From Oscillospiraceae bacterium (GTDB lineage: Bacteria; Bacillota; Clostridia; Oscillospirales; Acutalibacteraceae): a stretch of 64,000 nucleotides of DNA. Made by a program: the position numbers and the translations under genes. Shown one piece after another: positions 46,669 to 55,624 of the stretch (position 1 is its first letter; every line of letters begins with the position of its first letter). The notes under the pieces were generated by a model. That model made no database searches. It was not told the DNA's origin and saw only the letters and a list, made by a program, of their open reading frames with translations. Location of the stretch: NCBI GenBank assembly GCA_015066445.1, contig SVOK01000005.1, positions 1 to 64,000 of the forward strand, read 5' to 3'.

Positions 46669-47475
46669 ATGGCTGATAAATTAAGATTAGATGTTGCATT
46701 AACAGAGCGTGGCTTTGCTGAAAGCCGTGAAAAGGCTAAGGCACTGATTATGGCAGGCATTGTTTTTGTTAACAACCAAAAATCGGACAAGGCTGGAAAC
46801 ACAGTAAAGCCCGATGATATAATTGAAGTCAGGGGAGAAACCCTTAAATACGTTAGCCGAGGCGGTTTGAAGCTTGAAAAGGCTATGACGGCATTTAACC
46901 TTAAATTAGACGGTTTTGTATGCGCAGATATCGGCGCTTCAACCGGCGGTTTTACTGATTGTATGCTCCAAAACGGAGCTTCTAAGGTTTACGCTATTGA
47001 CGTGGGTTACGGTCAGCTTGCATGGAAGCTCAGAACCGACGAACGTGTTATTAACCTTGAAAGAACAAATTTCAGATATGTTACCGAGGAACAAGTTCCC
47101 GATAAGCTTGATTTTGCTTCTGTTGATGTTTCTTTTATTTCTCTTGCACTGATTTTTCCTGTTATGCGAACACTTTTAAAGGATAACGGCACAGCCGTTT
47201 GCCTCATTAAACCGCAATTTGAGGCTGGAAAAGAAAATGTGGGTAAAAAGGGCGTTGTGCGAGAAAAATCGGTACATATTGCGGTTATTAATAAAATAAC
47301 AGAGCTTATAAAAGAAAATAATTTTTCACTTTTAGGTCTTGATTTTTCACCTGTTAAGGGCCCTGAGGGTAATATCGAATATTTGTGCTATATAAGAAAA
47401 ACCGAGACTCCCGAAGTGTTTATTGATACTACTGCTGAGGCTGTTGTGGAAGCTTCGTACAATGCACTAAACTAA
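46669..47475 (+). CDS. tlyA: TlyA-family rRNA (2'-O) methyltransferase
   Basis: 268 residues. An S4 RNA-binding domain (about 1-65; LRLDVALTERGFAESREKAK) is followed by an FtsJ-type SAM domain with ADIGASTGGFTDCML and VDVSFISL. TlyA methylates 16S and 23S rRNA in some species. dxs-tlyA-nadK-argR-recN order is the usual clostridial cluster. Confidence 0.94.
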   Translation: MADKLRLDVALTERGFAESREKAKALIMAGIVFVNNQKSDKAGNTVKPDDIIEVRGETLKYVSRGGLKLEKAMTAFNLKLDGFVCADIGASTGGFTDCMLQNGASKVYAIDVGYGQLAWKLRTDERVINLERTNFRYVTEEQVPDKLDFASVDVSFISLALIFPVMRTLLKDNGTAVCLIKPQFEAGKENVGKKGVVREKSVHIAVINKITELIKENNFSLLGLDFSPVKGPEGNIEYLCYIRKTETPEVFIDTTAEAVVEASYNALN

Positions 47476-47489
47476 GAAAGGACGATTTG

Positions 47490-48335
47490 ATGGTTGTTGC
47501 TGTTTTACCTAATCTTGATAAACGTGGCTCTGCCGAGGTTGTTGAAAAGCTTGGTAAAATTTTAAAGTCCCAAAATATTGAAGCTTATATATCTGACAGT
47601 ATCTGCTGTACCGATTTTAAACATGCACCTGAAGATGAGCTTTACCGTATAGCAGATATAATCATTACAATTGGTGGCGACGGTACTATCATCAGATATG
47701 CAAAGCGTGCCGCTGAGGATAATAAGCCTGTGCTTGGCATTAACGCCGGCAGAATGGGTTATCTTGCAAATATTGAGCAAAACGAGCTTGGCTTATTATC
47801 TAAGCTTAAAAATGCTGAATATTTTATTGAAAAACGAATGATGCTTAATATCAGCGTGGTTGAGAACGGAAATGTTATCAATGAATATACCGCTCTTAAT
47901 GATGCTGTTATTACAAGCGGATTTATCTCGCGCATCGTTGATATCTCAGTAGGCGTTGGAAACGATTATATTAGCTACCGTGCTGACGGTCTTATAGTAT
48001 CCACTCCCACTGGCTCTACAGCTTATTCGATGTCAGCTGGAGGACCGATAATCGACCCTCTTACCGAAAGCTTTTGTATAACACCTATTTGCTCTCATTC
48101 ACTTTCAGCAAAGCCCATTCTTTTAGGCGCTGACAATGAGATTAAGGTCAAGGCTTTTTCTAAAAAAAGGACTGATATCTATTTAACTGTAGACGGCAGA
48201 AAGGTTGCAGCAATGAAGCCTTATACCGAGGTTTATATTAAAAAGTCCGAACAAGTAGCTCAGCTTATACGGCTTAACAACCGTTCTTTCTATAAAACTT
48301 TATCCTATAAGTTTAAGGATTCAAGGAGTGTGTGA
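47490..48335 (+). CDS. nadK: NAD kinase
   Basis: Makes NADP from NAD and ATP. 281 residues from ATG 47490 (GAAAGGACG site). Motifs: the GGDG loop TIGGDGTIIRYAKRA, NAGRMGYLANI, and VSTPTGSTAYSMSAGGPI. It ends inside the argR start region. Confidence 0.95.
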   Translation: MVVAVLPNLDKRGSAEVVEKLGKILKSQNIEAYISDSICCTDFKHAPEDELYRIADIIITIGGDGTIIRYAKRAAEDNKPVLGINAGRMGYLANIEQNELGLLSKLKNAEYFIEKRMMLNISVVENGNVINEYTALNDAVITSGFISRIVDISVGVGNDYISYRADGLIVSTPTGSTAYSMSAGGPIIDPLTESFCITPICSHSLSAKPILLGADNEIKVKAFSKKRTDIYLTVDGRKVAAMKPYTEVYIKKSEQVAQLIRLNNRSFYKTLSYKFKDSRSV

Positions 48336-48336
48336 T

Positions 48337-48789
48337 TTGAAAAGTAAAAGACAAGAAAAAATTCTTGAGCTGATAAAAAGCAAGGTTTGTTTAACTCAGG
48401 AGGATTTACAAAACGGACTTCTTGAGTTAGGATTTGATGTCACACAGTCCACCGTTTCACGTGATATCAGAGAGTTAAAGCTTGTAAAAGGAAGAGACAG
48501 CGAGGGTAACTACCGCTATCTTGCTAATCAGTCCGAATCTAAAGCTGGACATAGCTCCTCTCATTATAATGATTTATTTTCTAAAGCTGTTAAAAGCGTG
48601 AACTATTCGCTTAATAATGTTGTTATAAAATGTCATAACGGTATGGCATCGGTTGCCTGCGTTGCTGTGGACGAGCTTTACAGGGATATGATGTTAGGCT
48701 CTCTCGCAGGAGATGACACTATAATTATTGTTACAACAAGCGAGCAGCAGTCAAAGCTTTTGACCGAAAGCTTAACAAAACTTTTATAA
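48337..48789 (+). CDS. argR: Arginine repressor ArgR/AhrC
   Basis: 150 residues from TTG 48337; AAGGAG is 8 bp upstream, while an in-frame GTG at 48328 is too close to it. N-terminal winged helix (LTQEDLQNGLLELGFDVTQSTVSRDIRELKL) and the C-terminal oligomerisation domain with the arginine-binding GDDTIIIV. It overlaps or touches the nadK end. Confidence 0.94.
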   Translation: MKSKRQEKILELIKSKVCLTQEDLQNGLLELGFDVTQSTVSRDIRELKLVKGRDSEGNYRYLANQSESKAGHSSSHYNDLFSKAVKSVNYSLNNVVIKCHNGMASVACVAVDELYRDMMLGSLAGDDTIIIVTTSEQQSKLLTESLTKLL

Positions 48790-48802
48790 CGGCGGTTATT
48801 TT

Positions 48803-50479
48803 ATGTTAAAATACTTACACATTGAAAATATTGCCGTTATTGAACGGTCGGATATCGAATTTAGTGACGGCTTTAATGTTCTGACAGGGGAAACAGGTGC
48901 TGGTAAATCAATAGTTATTGACTCTATCAATGCAGTTTTAGGCGAGCGTACCTCTAAGGATTTGATTAGGGCTGGCTGTGAAAAAGCAGAGGTTTCCGCA
49001 CTTTTTGGTGAAATTTCTGAGGATACCTTGAATAAAATTGCTGAGTTTGATATTTATCCTGACGAGGACGGTAATATACTGATTTCAAGAACTCTCAGCC
49101 TCAACGGTAAAGGAATAATTAAAATTAACGGTAAACCTTTTACTGCTTCGACACTGCGTGAATTATCAGAATTTTTAATAGATATTCACGGTCAGCACGA
49201 TAATCAGGCACTTCTTAATCCAGATAAGCATTGTGGCTTTATTGATGCTGTGGCAAATAATTCTCACCTTATAGATGATTATTACTGTGAGTTTAAAAAG
49301 CTTAATGCTATCCGCAAGGAGTTATTGTCATTAGAAACTGATGAAGAAGAAAAGCAAAGAAAAATTGAGCTTTTAAAATACCAGATTGCCGAGCTTACGG
49401 ACGCTGATATTAAAATAGGAGAGATTGATGCTCTTAAAAATCAGCTTAAAATTGCAGAAACCTTTGAGGAAACTCAAAAAGCCTTGACGGTGTCAGATTC
49501 CTTACTTCACGGAAGCGATGAGAGCGACGGCGCTTTAATACAGCTTAAAAATATAGCAAAATCTATATCTAAAATAGATAATGACGAATTCAAAGAGCTG
49601 TTTTTAAAACTTAATGAGGTTATATCCCAAACAGAGGATATCGCCGCAGTTATTACTTCTAAGCTTTACAATGAAGAATACGGCGAATTAAATACAGATA
49701 TTATTAATCAAAGGCTTGACTCTCTGCATAAGCTTATGTTAAAATACGGCAATAGCGAAGAGGAAATGCTCAGATTTTTGGATAATGCCCGAAAAGAGCT
49801 CGAAAATATTACTTTTTCGGATAAAAGGGCTATTGAGCTTGAAGCTGAGCTTGAAGCCTCAAAGGAAAGACTTATTGCTCTTGGCTCTGTGCTTACAGAA
49901 AGCCGTGTTAATGCGGCAGAAAAATTCAAAAATGATGTTTGCGGTATATTAGCTTATCTTAATATGCCGGGTGTTGAATTTTTTGCTGATATTAAACAGG
50001 GAAGATACACTAAAAACGGTTGCGACACTGTTGAGTTTATGATTTCCGCTAACAAAGGAGAAACACCTAAACCGTTACATAAAATTGCTTCGGGCGGTGA
50101 GCTTTCTCGCATAATGTTAGCTATCAAGAGCGCTCTTTCAGATAGTGACAGTACCTATACTATGATTTTTGATGAAATTGATACGGGTATCAGCGGTTAT
50201 GCTGCAGATAAGGTTGGCACACAGCTAAAACGTGTATCACGCAACCGTCAGGTAATTTGTGTTACTCATTTAGCGCAGATAGCCGCTATGGCAGATAATC
50301 ATTTACTGATTGAAAAAGAAGAACGCAGCGGCAGAACCTTTACTGAGGTCTTAGCTTTAGAACCAGAACAACGCATTAATGAAATTGCCAGAATAATGTC
50401 CGGCAGTGAAATTACAGAAAATTTATATAATTCCGCAAAGGAACTATTGGATAGGAGTAAAACTTATGAAAATTTATGA
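48803..50479 (+). CDS. recN: DNA repair protein RecN
   Basis: An SMC-like ATPase that tethers DNA during double-strand break repair. 558 residues. Walker A GETGAGKSIVIDSI at about 29-42, the Q-loop region IHGQHDNQALL, long coiled coils in the middle, the signature ASGGELSRIMLAIK, and Walker B MIFDEIDTGISG. Its end overlaps tyrS. Confidence 0.96.
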   Translation: MLKYLHIENIAVIERSDIEFSDGFNVLTGETGAGKSIVIDSINAVLGERTSKDLIRAGCEKAEVSALFGEISEDTLNKIAEFDIYPDEDGNILISRTLSLNGKGIIKINGKPFTASTLRELSEFLIDIHGQHDNQALLNPDKHCGFIDAVANNSHLIDDYYCEFKKLNAIRKELLSLETDEEEKQRKIELLKYQIAELTDADIKIGEIDALKNQLKIAETFEETQKALTVSDSLLHGSDESDGALIQLKNIAKSISKIDNDEFKELFLKLNEVISQTEDIAAVITSKLYNEEYGELNTDIINQRLDSLHKLMLKYGNSEEEMLRFLDNARKELENITFSDKRAIELEAELEASKERLIALGSVLTESRVNAAEKFKNDVCGILAYLNMPGVEFFADIKQGRYTKNGCDTVEFMISANKGETPKPLHKIASGGELSRIMLAIKSALSDSDSTYTMIFDEIDTGISGYAADKVGTQLKRVSRNRQVICVTHLAQIAAMADNHLLIEKEERSGRTFTEVLALEPEQRINEIARIMSGSEITENLYNSAKELLDRSKTYENL

Positions 50480-51689
50480 TGAATTAGTAGCTCGTGGACT
50501 TATCGCTCAGGTTACAGATGAGGACGAAATACGGGAGCTTGTGAATAACGGTAAAGCTACCTTTTATATTGGCTTTGACCCCACAGCTGACAGCTTGCAC
50601 GTTGGCCACTTTATGGCGCTTTGTCTTATGAAGCGTTTACAAATGGCAGGAAACAAGCCGATAGCTCTTATCGGGGGCGGTACTGCCCACATTGGCGACC
50701 CTTCAGGCAGAACAGATATGCGTTCTATGATGACCGCAGAACAAATTCAGCACAATTGCGACTGCTTTAAAAAGCAGATGAGCCGTTTTATTGAATTTGG
50801 TGAGGGTAAAGCACAGATGGTTAATAATGCCGACTGGCTTTTAAACCTTAATTATGTTGATGTTTTGCGTGATGTTGGACCTTGCTTCTCGGTTAATAAT
50901 ATGCTCCGTGCAGAGTGCTATAAGCAGAGAATGGAAAAGGGACTTTCTTTCCTTGAATTCAACTATATGATTATGCAGAGCTATGACTTCTATCATCTTT
51001 ACAAGGAGTATGGCTGTAATATGCAGTTCGGCGGTGACGACCAATGGAGCAATATGCTCGGCGGTACCGAGCTTATCCGCAAAAAGCTTGGTAAGGACGC
51101 TTTTGCTATGACTATTACCTTGCTTCTTAACTCTGAGGGTAAGAAAATGGGTAAAACCGTTGGCGGTGCCGTGTGGCTTGACCCTGAAAAGACCTCTCCT
51201 TACGATTTTTATCAGTATTGGCGTAATGTTGACGATAAAGATGTTTTAAAATGTATCCGTATGCTCACCTTCTTACCTCTTGAAGAAATCGACAAGATGG
51301 ACGAATGGGAAGGAAGTCAGCTCAATACCGCTAAGGAAATCTTGGCATTTGAACTCACAAAGCTTGTTCATGGCGAGGAAGAGGCTACCAAGGCGCAGAA
51401 TACAGCAAGAGCAATTTTTGCAGGCTCGGGTAATTCTGAGAATATGCCTACCACCGAATTAACTGCTGAGGATTTAACCGACGGTAAAATCGGTGTGCTT
51501 GATATGATGCTCAAAGCAGGTCTTATCCCTTCAAAGGGTGAGGGAAGACGCCTTGTTCAACAGGGTGGGGTAAGCATTAATGACAGCAAAGTAACTGACC
51601 CCAATTTCTCTCTTAATACAAGCGATTTTGAAAGCGATGTTATCCTTAAAAAAGGTAAAAAAGTATTTAATAAGTTTGTTTTGAAGTAA
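50466..51689 (+). CDS. tyrS: Tyrosyl-tRNA synthetase
   Basis: 407 residues from ATG 50466, with ATAGGAGT in front; a longer in-frame extension overlaps recN. Class I motifs: HVGHFMALCL (HIGH) at about 44-53, GGDDQWSNMLGG, and KKMGKTVGG (KMSKS). A C-terminal S4 domain (about 340-407) carries GLIPSKGEGRRLVQQGGV. No T-box leader is visible because it overlaps recN by 14 bp. Confidence 0.96.
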   Translation: MKIYDELVARGLIAQVTDEDEIRELVNNGKATFYIGFDPTADSLHVGHFMALCLMKRLQMAGNKPIALIGGGTAHIGDPSGRTDMRSMMTAEQIQHNCDCFKKQMSRFIEFGEGKAQMVNNADWLLNLNYVDVLRDVGPCFSVNNMLRAECYKQRMEKGLSFLEFNYMIMQSYDFYHLYKEYGCNMQFGGDDQWSNMLGGTELIRKKLGKDAFAMTITLLLNSEGKKMGKTVGGAVWLDPEKTSPYDFYQYWRNVDDKDVLKCIRMLTFLPLEEIDKMDEWEGSQLNTAKEILAFELTKLVHGEEEATKAQNTARAIFAGSGNSENMPTTELTAEDLTDGKIGVLDMMLKAGLIPSKGEGRRLVQQGGVSINDSKVTDPNFSLNTSDFESDVILKKGKKVFNKFVLK

Positions 51690-51694
51690 AATTT

Positions 51695-51735
51695 ATGGGC
51701 GGATAATATCCGCCCATTAGATTTATTTATTTTTG
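51695..51735 (+). terminator. Terminator after tyrS
   Basis: TGGGCGGAT-AAT-ATCCGCCCA hairpin with a loose T-rich tail (TTAGATTTATTTATTTTT); ends the nusB-tyrS operon. Confidence 0.65.
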
Positions 51736-51779
51736 GATATTATTTCTTATTTTGCAAAATATAAATATCAGGTGATTTT

Positions 51780-52724
51780 GTGGTTGTATTTTTGATTTTG
51801 CTATTTGTAATTTTAATTCTTGCAGCGGTGCTTTATTATTTTTTCTCAGTAGCTTTTGTTAAGCTAAACGTCGGTAATCCTGACAATTTAGATGATCCGA
51901 TTAATAAACCGCTTGAAAAGTATAAAGATGCTATCTCAAAGGGTCTTAAATATATTACTGAAACAGAACACGAATGGGTTTATACCGTAAGCGAGGATGG
52001 TCTTCGTCTTGCGGCAAGATATTTTCCCAATAATTCGGACAAAACGGTTATTTTGTTTCACGGCTACCGTTCTTCTGCGGCAAGAGATTTTTCCTGCGCT
52101 GTTGAGATGTATATGAAATTTGGTTTTAATGTATTATTGTGCGACCAACGCAGCCATGGCAGGAGCGAGGGCAGACTTATCACCTTTGGTGTTAAGGAAA
52201 GCCGTGATGTACTTGTATGGATTGAGTTTGTCAGCGGTCATTACGGTACTGAAAAAATACTCTTGGGCGGTATGTCAATGGGAGCTACGACTGTTTTGCT
52301 CGCAAGCGGTTTGAATTTGCCACCCTCCGTTAAGGGAATAGTAGCAGACTGCGGTTTTTCTTCACCGATAGCAATAATCAAAAAGGTTGCAAAGCAGTCA
52401 ATGAAAATAAATGCCGCTCCTTTTATACCTTTTTTGAATTTATACTGCAAAATGTTCGGTAAATTTTCAATTTACGGCGCTGATACCACCAAGGTACTGA
52501 AAAACAACAAATTACCCATACTTTTGATACACGGTGCTAACGATGGATTCGTTCCTTGTGAGATGTCAAAGGCGGCTTTAGAGGCGGATCCCGATAATGT
52601 ACGTTTAGTTTTAGTAGAGGGCGCTGACCACGGATTAAGCTATTTAATCAATAAAGAGCTTGTAGAAAAGGAAATTAACAGTTTTTTAATAAAAAATTTT
52701 GATTTTCCGCTTAATAGTGGTTGA
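51780..52724 (+). CDS. Membrane-anchored alpha/beta hydrolase
   Basis: 314 residues from GTG 51780 (CAGGTGAT site). One N-terminal helix (about 1-24) and then an alpha/beta hydrolase: VILFHGYRSSA near 85, nucleophile Ser in GGMSMGATTVL near 163, Asp in HGANDGFVP and His in GADHGLSY. It resembles the S9-like/BAAT family of Gram-positive hydrolases. Substrate unknown. Confidence 0.85.
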   Translation: MVVFLILLFVILILAAVLYYFFSVAFVKLNVGNPDNLDDPINKPLEKYKDAISKGLKYITETEHEWVYTVSEDGLRLAARYFPNNSDKTVILFHGYRSSAARDFSCAVEMYMKFGFNVLLCDQRSHGRSEGRLITFGVKESRDVLVWIEFVSGHYGTEKILLGGMSMGATTVLLASGLNLPPSVKGIVADCGFSSPIAIIKKVAKQSMKINAAPFIPFLNLYCKMFGKFSIYGADTTKVLKNNKLPILLIHGANDGFVPCEMSKAALEADPDNVRLVLVEGADHGLSYLINKELVEKEINSFLIKNFDFPLNSG

Positions 52725-52773
52725 CTTTTAGGCTTTTAAATAATAAAATATATATTGGAAAGGAAGTGCTGAT

Positions 52774-53511
52774 TTGTTTAGATTTAAGAGAGCTTTTGCT
52801 TTAATTTTAACTTTATTGCTTATTCTCGGTATTACTGCCTGTGACCCCGCAGATGAGGATTACGGTGTAACACCTGATAACGCCACCGAAAAGGTGACAG
52901 ATTCTGTAACTGATAACGGCGATACTACCATTATGTCTTTAGATAGAGTTATGTCAAATTATTTTGATATAAGTTTGTTTGATGAAGAAAATTATGCTAA
53001 TATTTATCTCGGTAAAAAGTTTCAAATTAACGCAAAGTATAATGATGATGTATTTGAAATTCCTTCAAAGCTATCCGATTTAAAGAAAATCGGTTGGACT
53101 TTGGCAGAGGGTAATAGCTACGACGAAAATTCACTTGTATTTTCGTATGAGAGCATTGATGTTACTCTTGTTGATGAAAACGGTCATCAGATAGAGGCTC
53201 AGATTTTTAATTCCTCCAAATCTTCTAAAAAGCTTTCTAAATGTAATCTTGTTAAATTCAGCATTCAGAATGATTATTATAACAATCCAAACGACTATAA
53301 CGCATTTAATATTAACGGTATTACCAACGAAATGGCAATAACCGATATTATTCACGTTTTAGGCACTCCTTCTCATTTTTATGCAATTTCCGATACCAGC
53401 TATTATCTTGATTATTTCATTTCTAAAAAGGATAGACGCAACGGTATTACTGTTTATATTAACCCTGTTGACGATATTATCACTAAAATTGAATTTTCTT
53501 ATTACAAGTAA
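52774..53511 (+). CDS. Putative lipoprotein
   Basis: 245 residues from a TTG start with GGAAAGGAAG. A signal peptide ends LGITAC, lipid Cys at about residue 23. An acidic Asp/Thr linker (25-50) is followed by a domain of unknown family rich in Tyr, Asn and Asp, with a C-terminal part (IIHVLGTPSHFYAISDTSYY) that may hold a beta-sheet. Own unit between terminators. Confidence 0.7.
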   Translation: MFRFKRAFALILTLLLILGITACDPADEDYGVTPDNATEKVTDSVTDNGDTTIMSLDRVMSNYFDISLFDEENYANIYLGKKFQINAKYNDDVFEIPSKLSDLKKIGWTLAEGNSYDENSLVFSYESIDVTLVDENGHQIEAQIFNSSKSSKKLSKCNLVKFSIQNDYYNNPNDYNAFNINGITNEMAITDIIHVLGTPSHFYAISDTSYYLDYFISKKDRRNGITVYINPVDDIITKIEFSYYK

Positions 53512-53517
53512 AAATAA

Positions 53518-53545
53518 GGCTGCTCTTTCTGAGCAGCCATTTTAG
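53518..53545 (+). terminator. Terminator after the lipoprotein gene
   Basis: GGCTGCTC-TTTCT-GAGCAGCC then ATTTTAG; T-run is short. Confidence 0.65.
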
Positions 53546-53568
53546 TAATATTTTGGAGTGATTACATA

Positions 53569-54765
53569 ATGCAAAAAAGATTCTTTTATCCTGCCGATAT
53601 CCTGCTCCCGAAGGAAAATTTTACTGAATGGTCGGTTATAGCCTGCGACCAGTATACATCACAGCCTGATTACTGGGCAGAGGTTAAAAATACGGTAGGC
53701 GATAAACCATCAGCTTATAATATTATTTTACCTGAGGCTTATTTATCCAATGATGACAGCGAAAAAATCAAAGCCATTAACGCTACAATGAAGGATTACC
53801 TTGAAAAAGATGTTTTTAACATATATGAAAATACAATGATATACTGTGAAAGAACTCTTAAAGACGGTAAAAAGCGTCTTGGAATTATAGGTCTTATTGA
53901 TTTAGAAGATTATAGCTACATAAAGGGCGCTGATACACCTATAAGAGCTACTGAGGAAACGGTTATCGAGCGTATACCTCCGAGAGTTAACATCAGAAAA
54001 GATGCTTTAGTTGAATTGCCGCATATAATGCTTCTTATTGACGATGCTGACAGAACTGTTATTGAGCCAATAGCTAAAAAGAGTATCGAGCTTGAAAAGT
54101 TATACGATTTCAAACTAATGCAAAATTCAGGCAGCATTAAAGGCTATAAGCTTGGCGCTGATGATATTGTTAGCGTGCAGGACGCATTAGCTGAATTATA
54201 CAGCAAAAGTGAGGACGGTTTACTTTTCGCTATGGGTGACGGTAACCATTCATTAGCATCTGCCAAAGAGTGCTACAGGCAGGGGATAGGTCCTCGTTAC
54301 GCTTTAGTTGAGGTTGTCAATATTCACGATACTTCGCTTGAATTTGAACCTATTTACAGAGTTTTATTTGGCGTTAATCCCGAAACCGTAATTGGTGACT
54401 TTTTAGATTATTGCGGTGGAGAATATTATGGTGAAGACGCTCAGGAATTTATCTGTTGCTTCGGTGATACTGAAAAGACTGTCAGCGTTAAACCTAAAGG
54501 CAGTTTGCCGATAGCAACTCTCCAGACTTTTCTTGATGAGTATATGAAAGGTAACGATAACATAAAGCTTGATTATATTCATGGAATTGAGTCTACTAAA
54601 AAGCTTTCTGACAGTGCCAACACATTAGGATTTATTTTTAACGGTATGACTAAGTCTGAGCTGTTTACAGCTGTTTCTAAGGACGGCTCTTTACCGAGAA
54701 AGACATTTTCAATGGGTTGTGCTGATGATAAACGCTTTTATCTTGAAGCAAGAAAAATTAAGTAA
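53569..54765 (+). CDS. DUF1015 family protein
   Basis: 398 residues, MQKRFFYPADILLPKENF..., with SVIACDQYTSQPDYW and LLFAMGDGNHSLASAKECY, which are DUF1015 family features. Biochemical role unknown; often found near serine or cofactor metabolism. TTTGGAGTG ribosome site. Followed 14 bp later by the HAD phosphatase gene. Confidence 0.88.
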   Translation: MQKRFFYPADILLPKENFTEWSVIACDQYTSQPDYWAEVKNTVGDKPSAYNIILPEAYLSNDDSEKIKAINATMKDYLEKDVFNIYENTMIYCERTLKDGKKRLGIIGLIDLEDYSYIKGADTPIRATEETVIERIPPRVNIRKDALVELPHIMLLIDDADRTVIEPIAKKSIELEKLYDFKLMQNSGSIKGYKLGADDIVSVQDALAELYSKSEDGLLFAMGDGNHSLASAKECYRQGIGPRYALVEVVNIHDTSLEFEPIYRVLFGVNPETVIGDFLDYCGGEYYGEDAQEFICCFGDTEKTVSVKPKGSLPIATLQTFLDEYMKGNDNIKLDYIHGIESTKKLSDSANTLGFIFNGMTKSELFTAVSKDGSLPRKTFSMGCADDKRFYLEARKIK

Positions 54766-54779
54766 AAGGAATTTTAAGT

Positions 54780-55565
54780 ATGGATTTTAACAGCAAAAAA
54801 GGTTTTATTTGTGATATGGACGGTGTTATATATCACGGAAACAAAATTTTACCAGGTGTACCAGAATTTATTAATTGGCTAAAGGAAGAAAAAAAGGAGT
54901 ATTTATTCCTGACTAATAATAGCGGATATACTCCCCGTGAGTTACAGCAAAAATTGGCAAGAATGGGACTCGATGTTCCCGAAAAGCATTTTTACACAAG
55001 TGCTTTGGCAACTGCTTCTTTTTTAAAGGAGCAAGCCCCTGATTGCTCAGTTTATGCAATCGGCGAAGCCGGTCTTTTCAATGCTTTATACGATGCAGGA
55101 ATTACTATGAACGACTGTAATCCTGACTATGTTGTAATAGGTGAGGGAAAATCCTATTCGTTGGAGTCTTTAACAAAGGCTACTAATCTTGTTATGAAAG
55201 GCGCTAAGCTTATCGGAGCCAATTCCGATGTTTCAGGACCTATCGAAAACGGAATTGCTCCTGCCTGCGGAGCTTTAGTTTCTCCAATTGAAATGGCAAC
55301 AGGCAAAAAGGCTTATTTCTGCGGAAAGCCTAATCCGCTTATGATGCGAACCGGACTCAAGCTTCTTCATTGCCATTCTGCAGAAGCTGTTATGGTTGGA
55401 GACAGAATGGATACCGATGTAATATCAGGTCTTGAAAGCGGTATGTCCACCGTTTTGGTTCTATCGGGCGTATCCACAAGAGAGACACTCGATACCTATG
55501 CTTACCGCCCGACTATCGTACTTGACGGTGTTGGCGATATTGTTAAAGTGGCAAAAGGTAAATAG
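54780..55565 (+). CDS. HAD-IIA family phosphatase (NagD-like)
   Basis: 261 residues. HAD motif I FICDMDGVIYHGN (about 9-21), motif II FLTNNSG, and motif IV GDRMDTDVISGLESGM. A C2b cap domain fills the middle. Such enzymes dephosphorylate nucleotides, sugar phosphates or glycerol phosphate. In an operon with the DUF1015 gene. Confidence 0.9.
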   Translation: MDFNSKKGFICDMDGVIYHGNKILPGVPEFINWLKEEKKEYLFLTNNSGYTPRELQQKLARMGLDVPEKHFYTSALATASFLKEQAPDCSVYAIGEAGLFNALYDAGITMNDCNPDYVVIGEGKSYSLESLTKATNLVMKGAKLIGANSDVSGPIENGIAPACGALVSPIEMATGKKAYFCGKPNPLMMRTGLKLLHCHSAEAVMVGDRMDTDVISGLESGMSTVLVLSGVSTRETLDTYAYRPTIVLDGVGDIVKVAKGK

Positions 55566-55579
55566 ATGTTATAATTTTT

Positions 55580-55612
55580 AAAGGCTGACATTTAAGTCAG
55601 CCTTTAATCTTT
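55580..55612. terminator. Terminator between convergent genes
   Basis: AAAGGCTGAC-ATTTAA-GTCAGCCTTT then AATCTTTT; also positioned to end the minus-strand surface operon. Confidence 0.75.
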
Positions 55613-55624
55613 TGTATATTAATT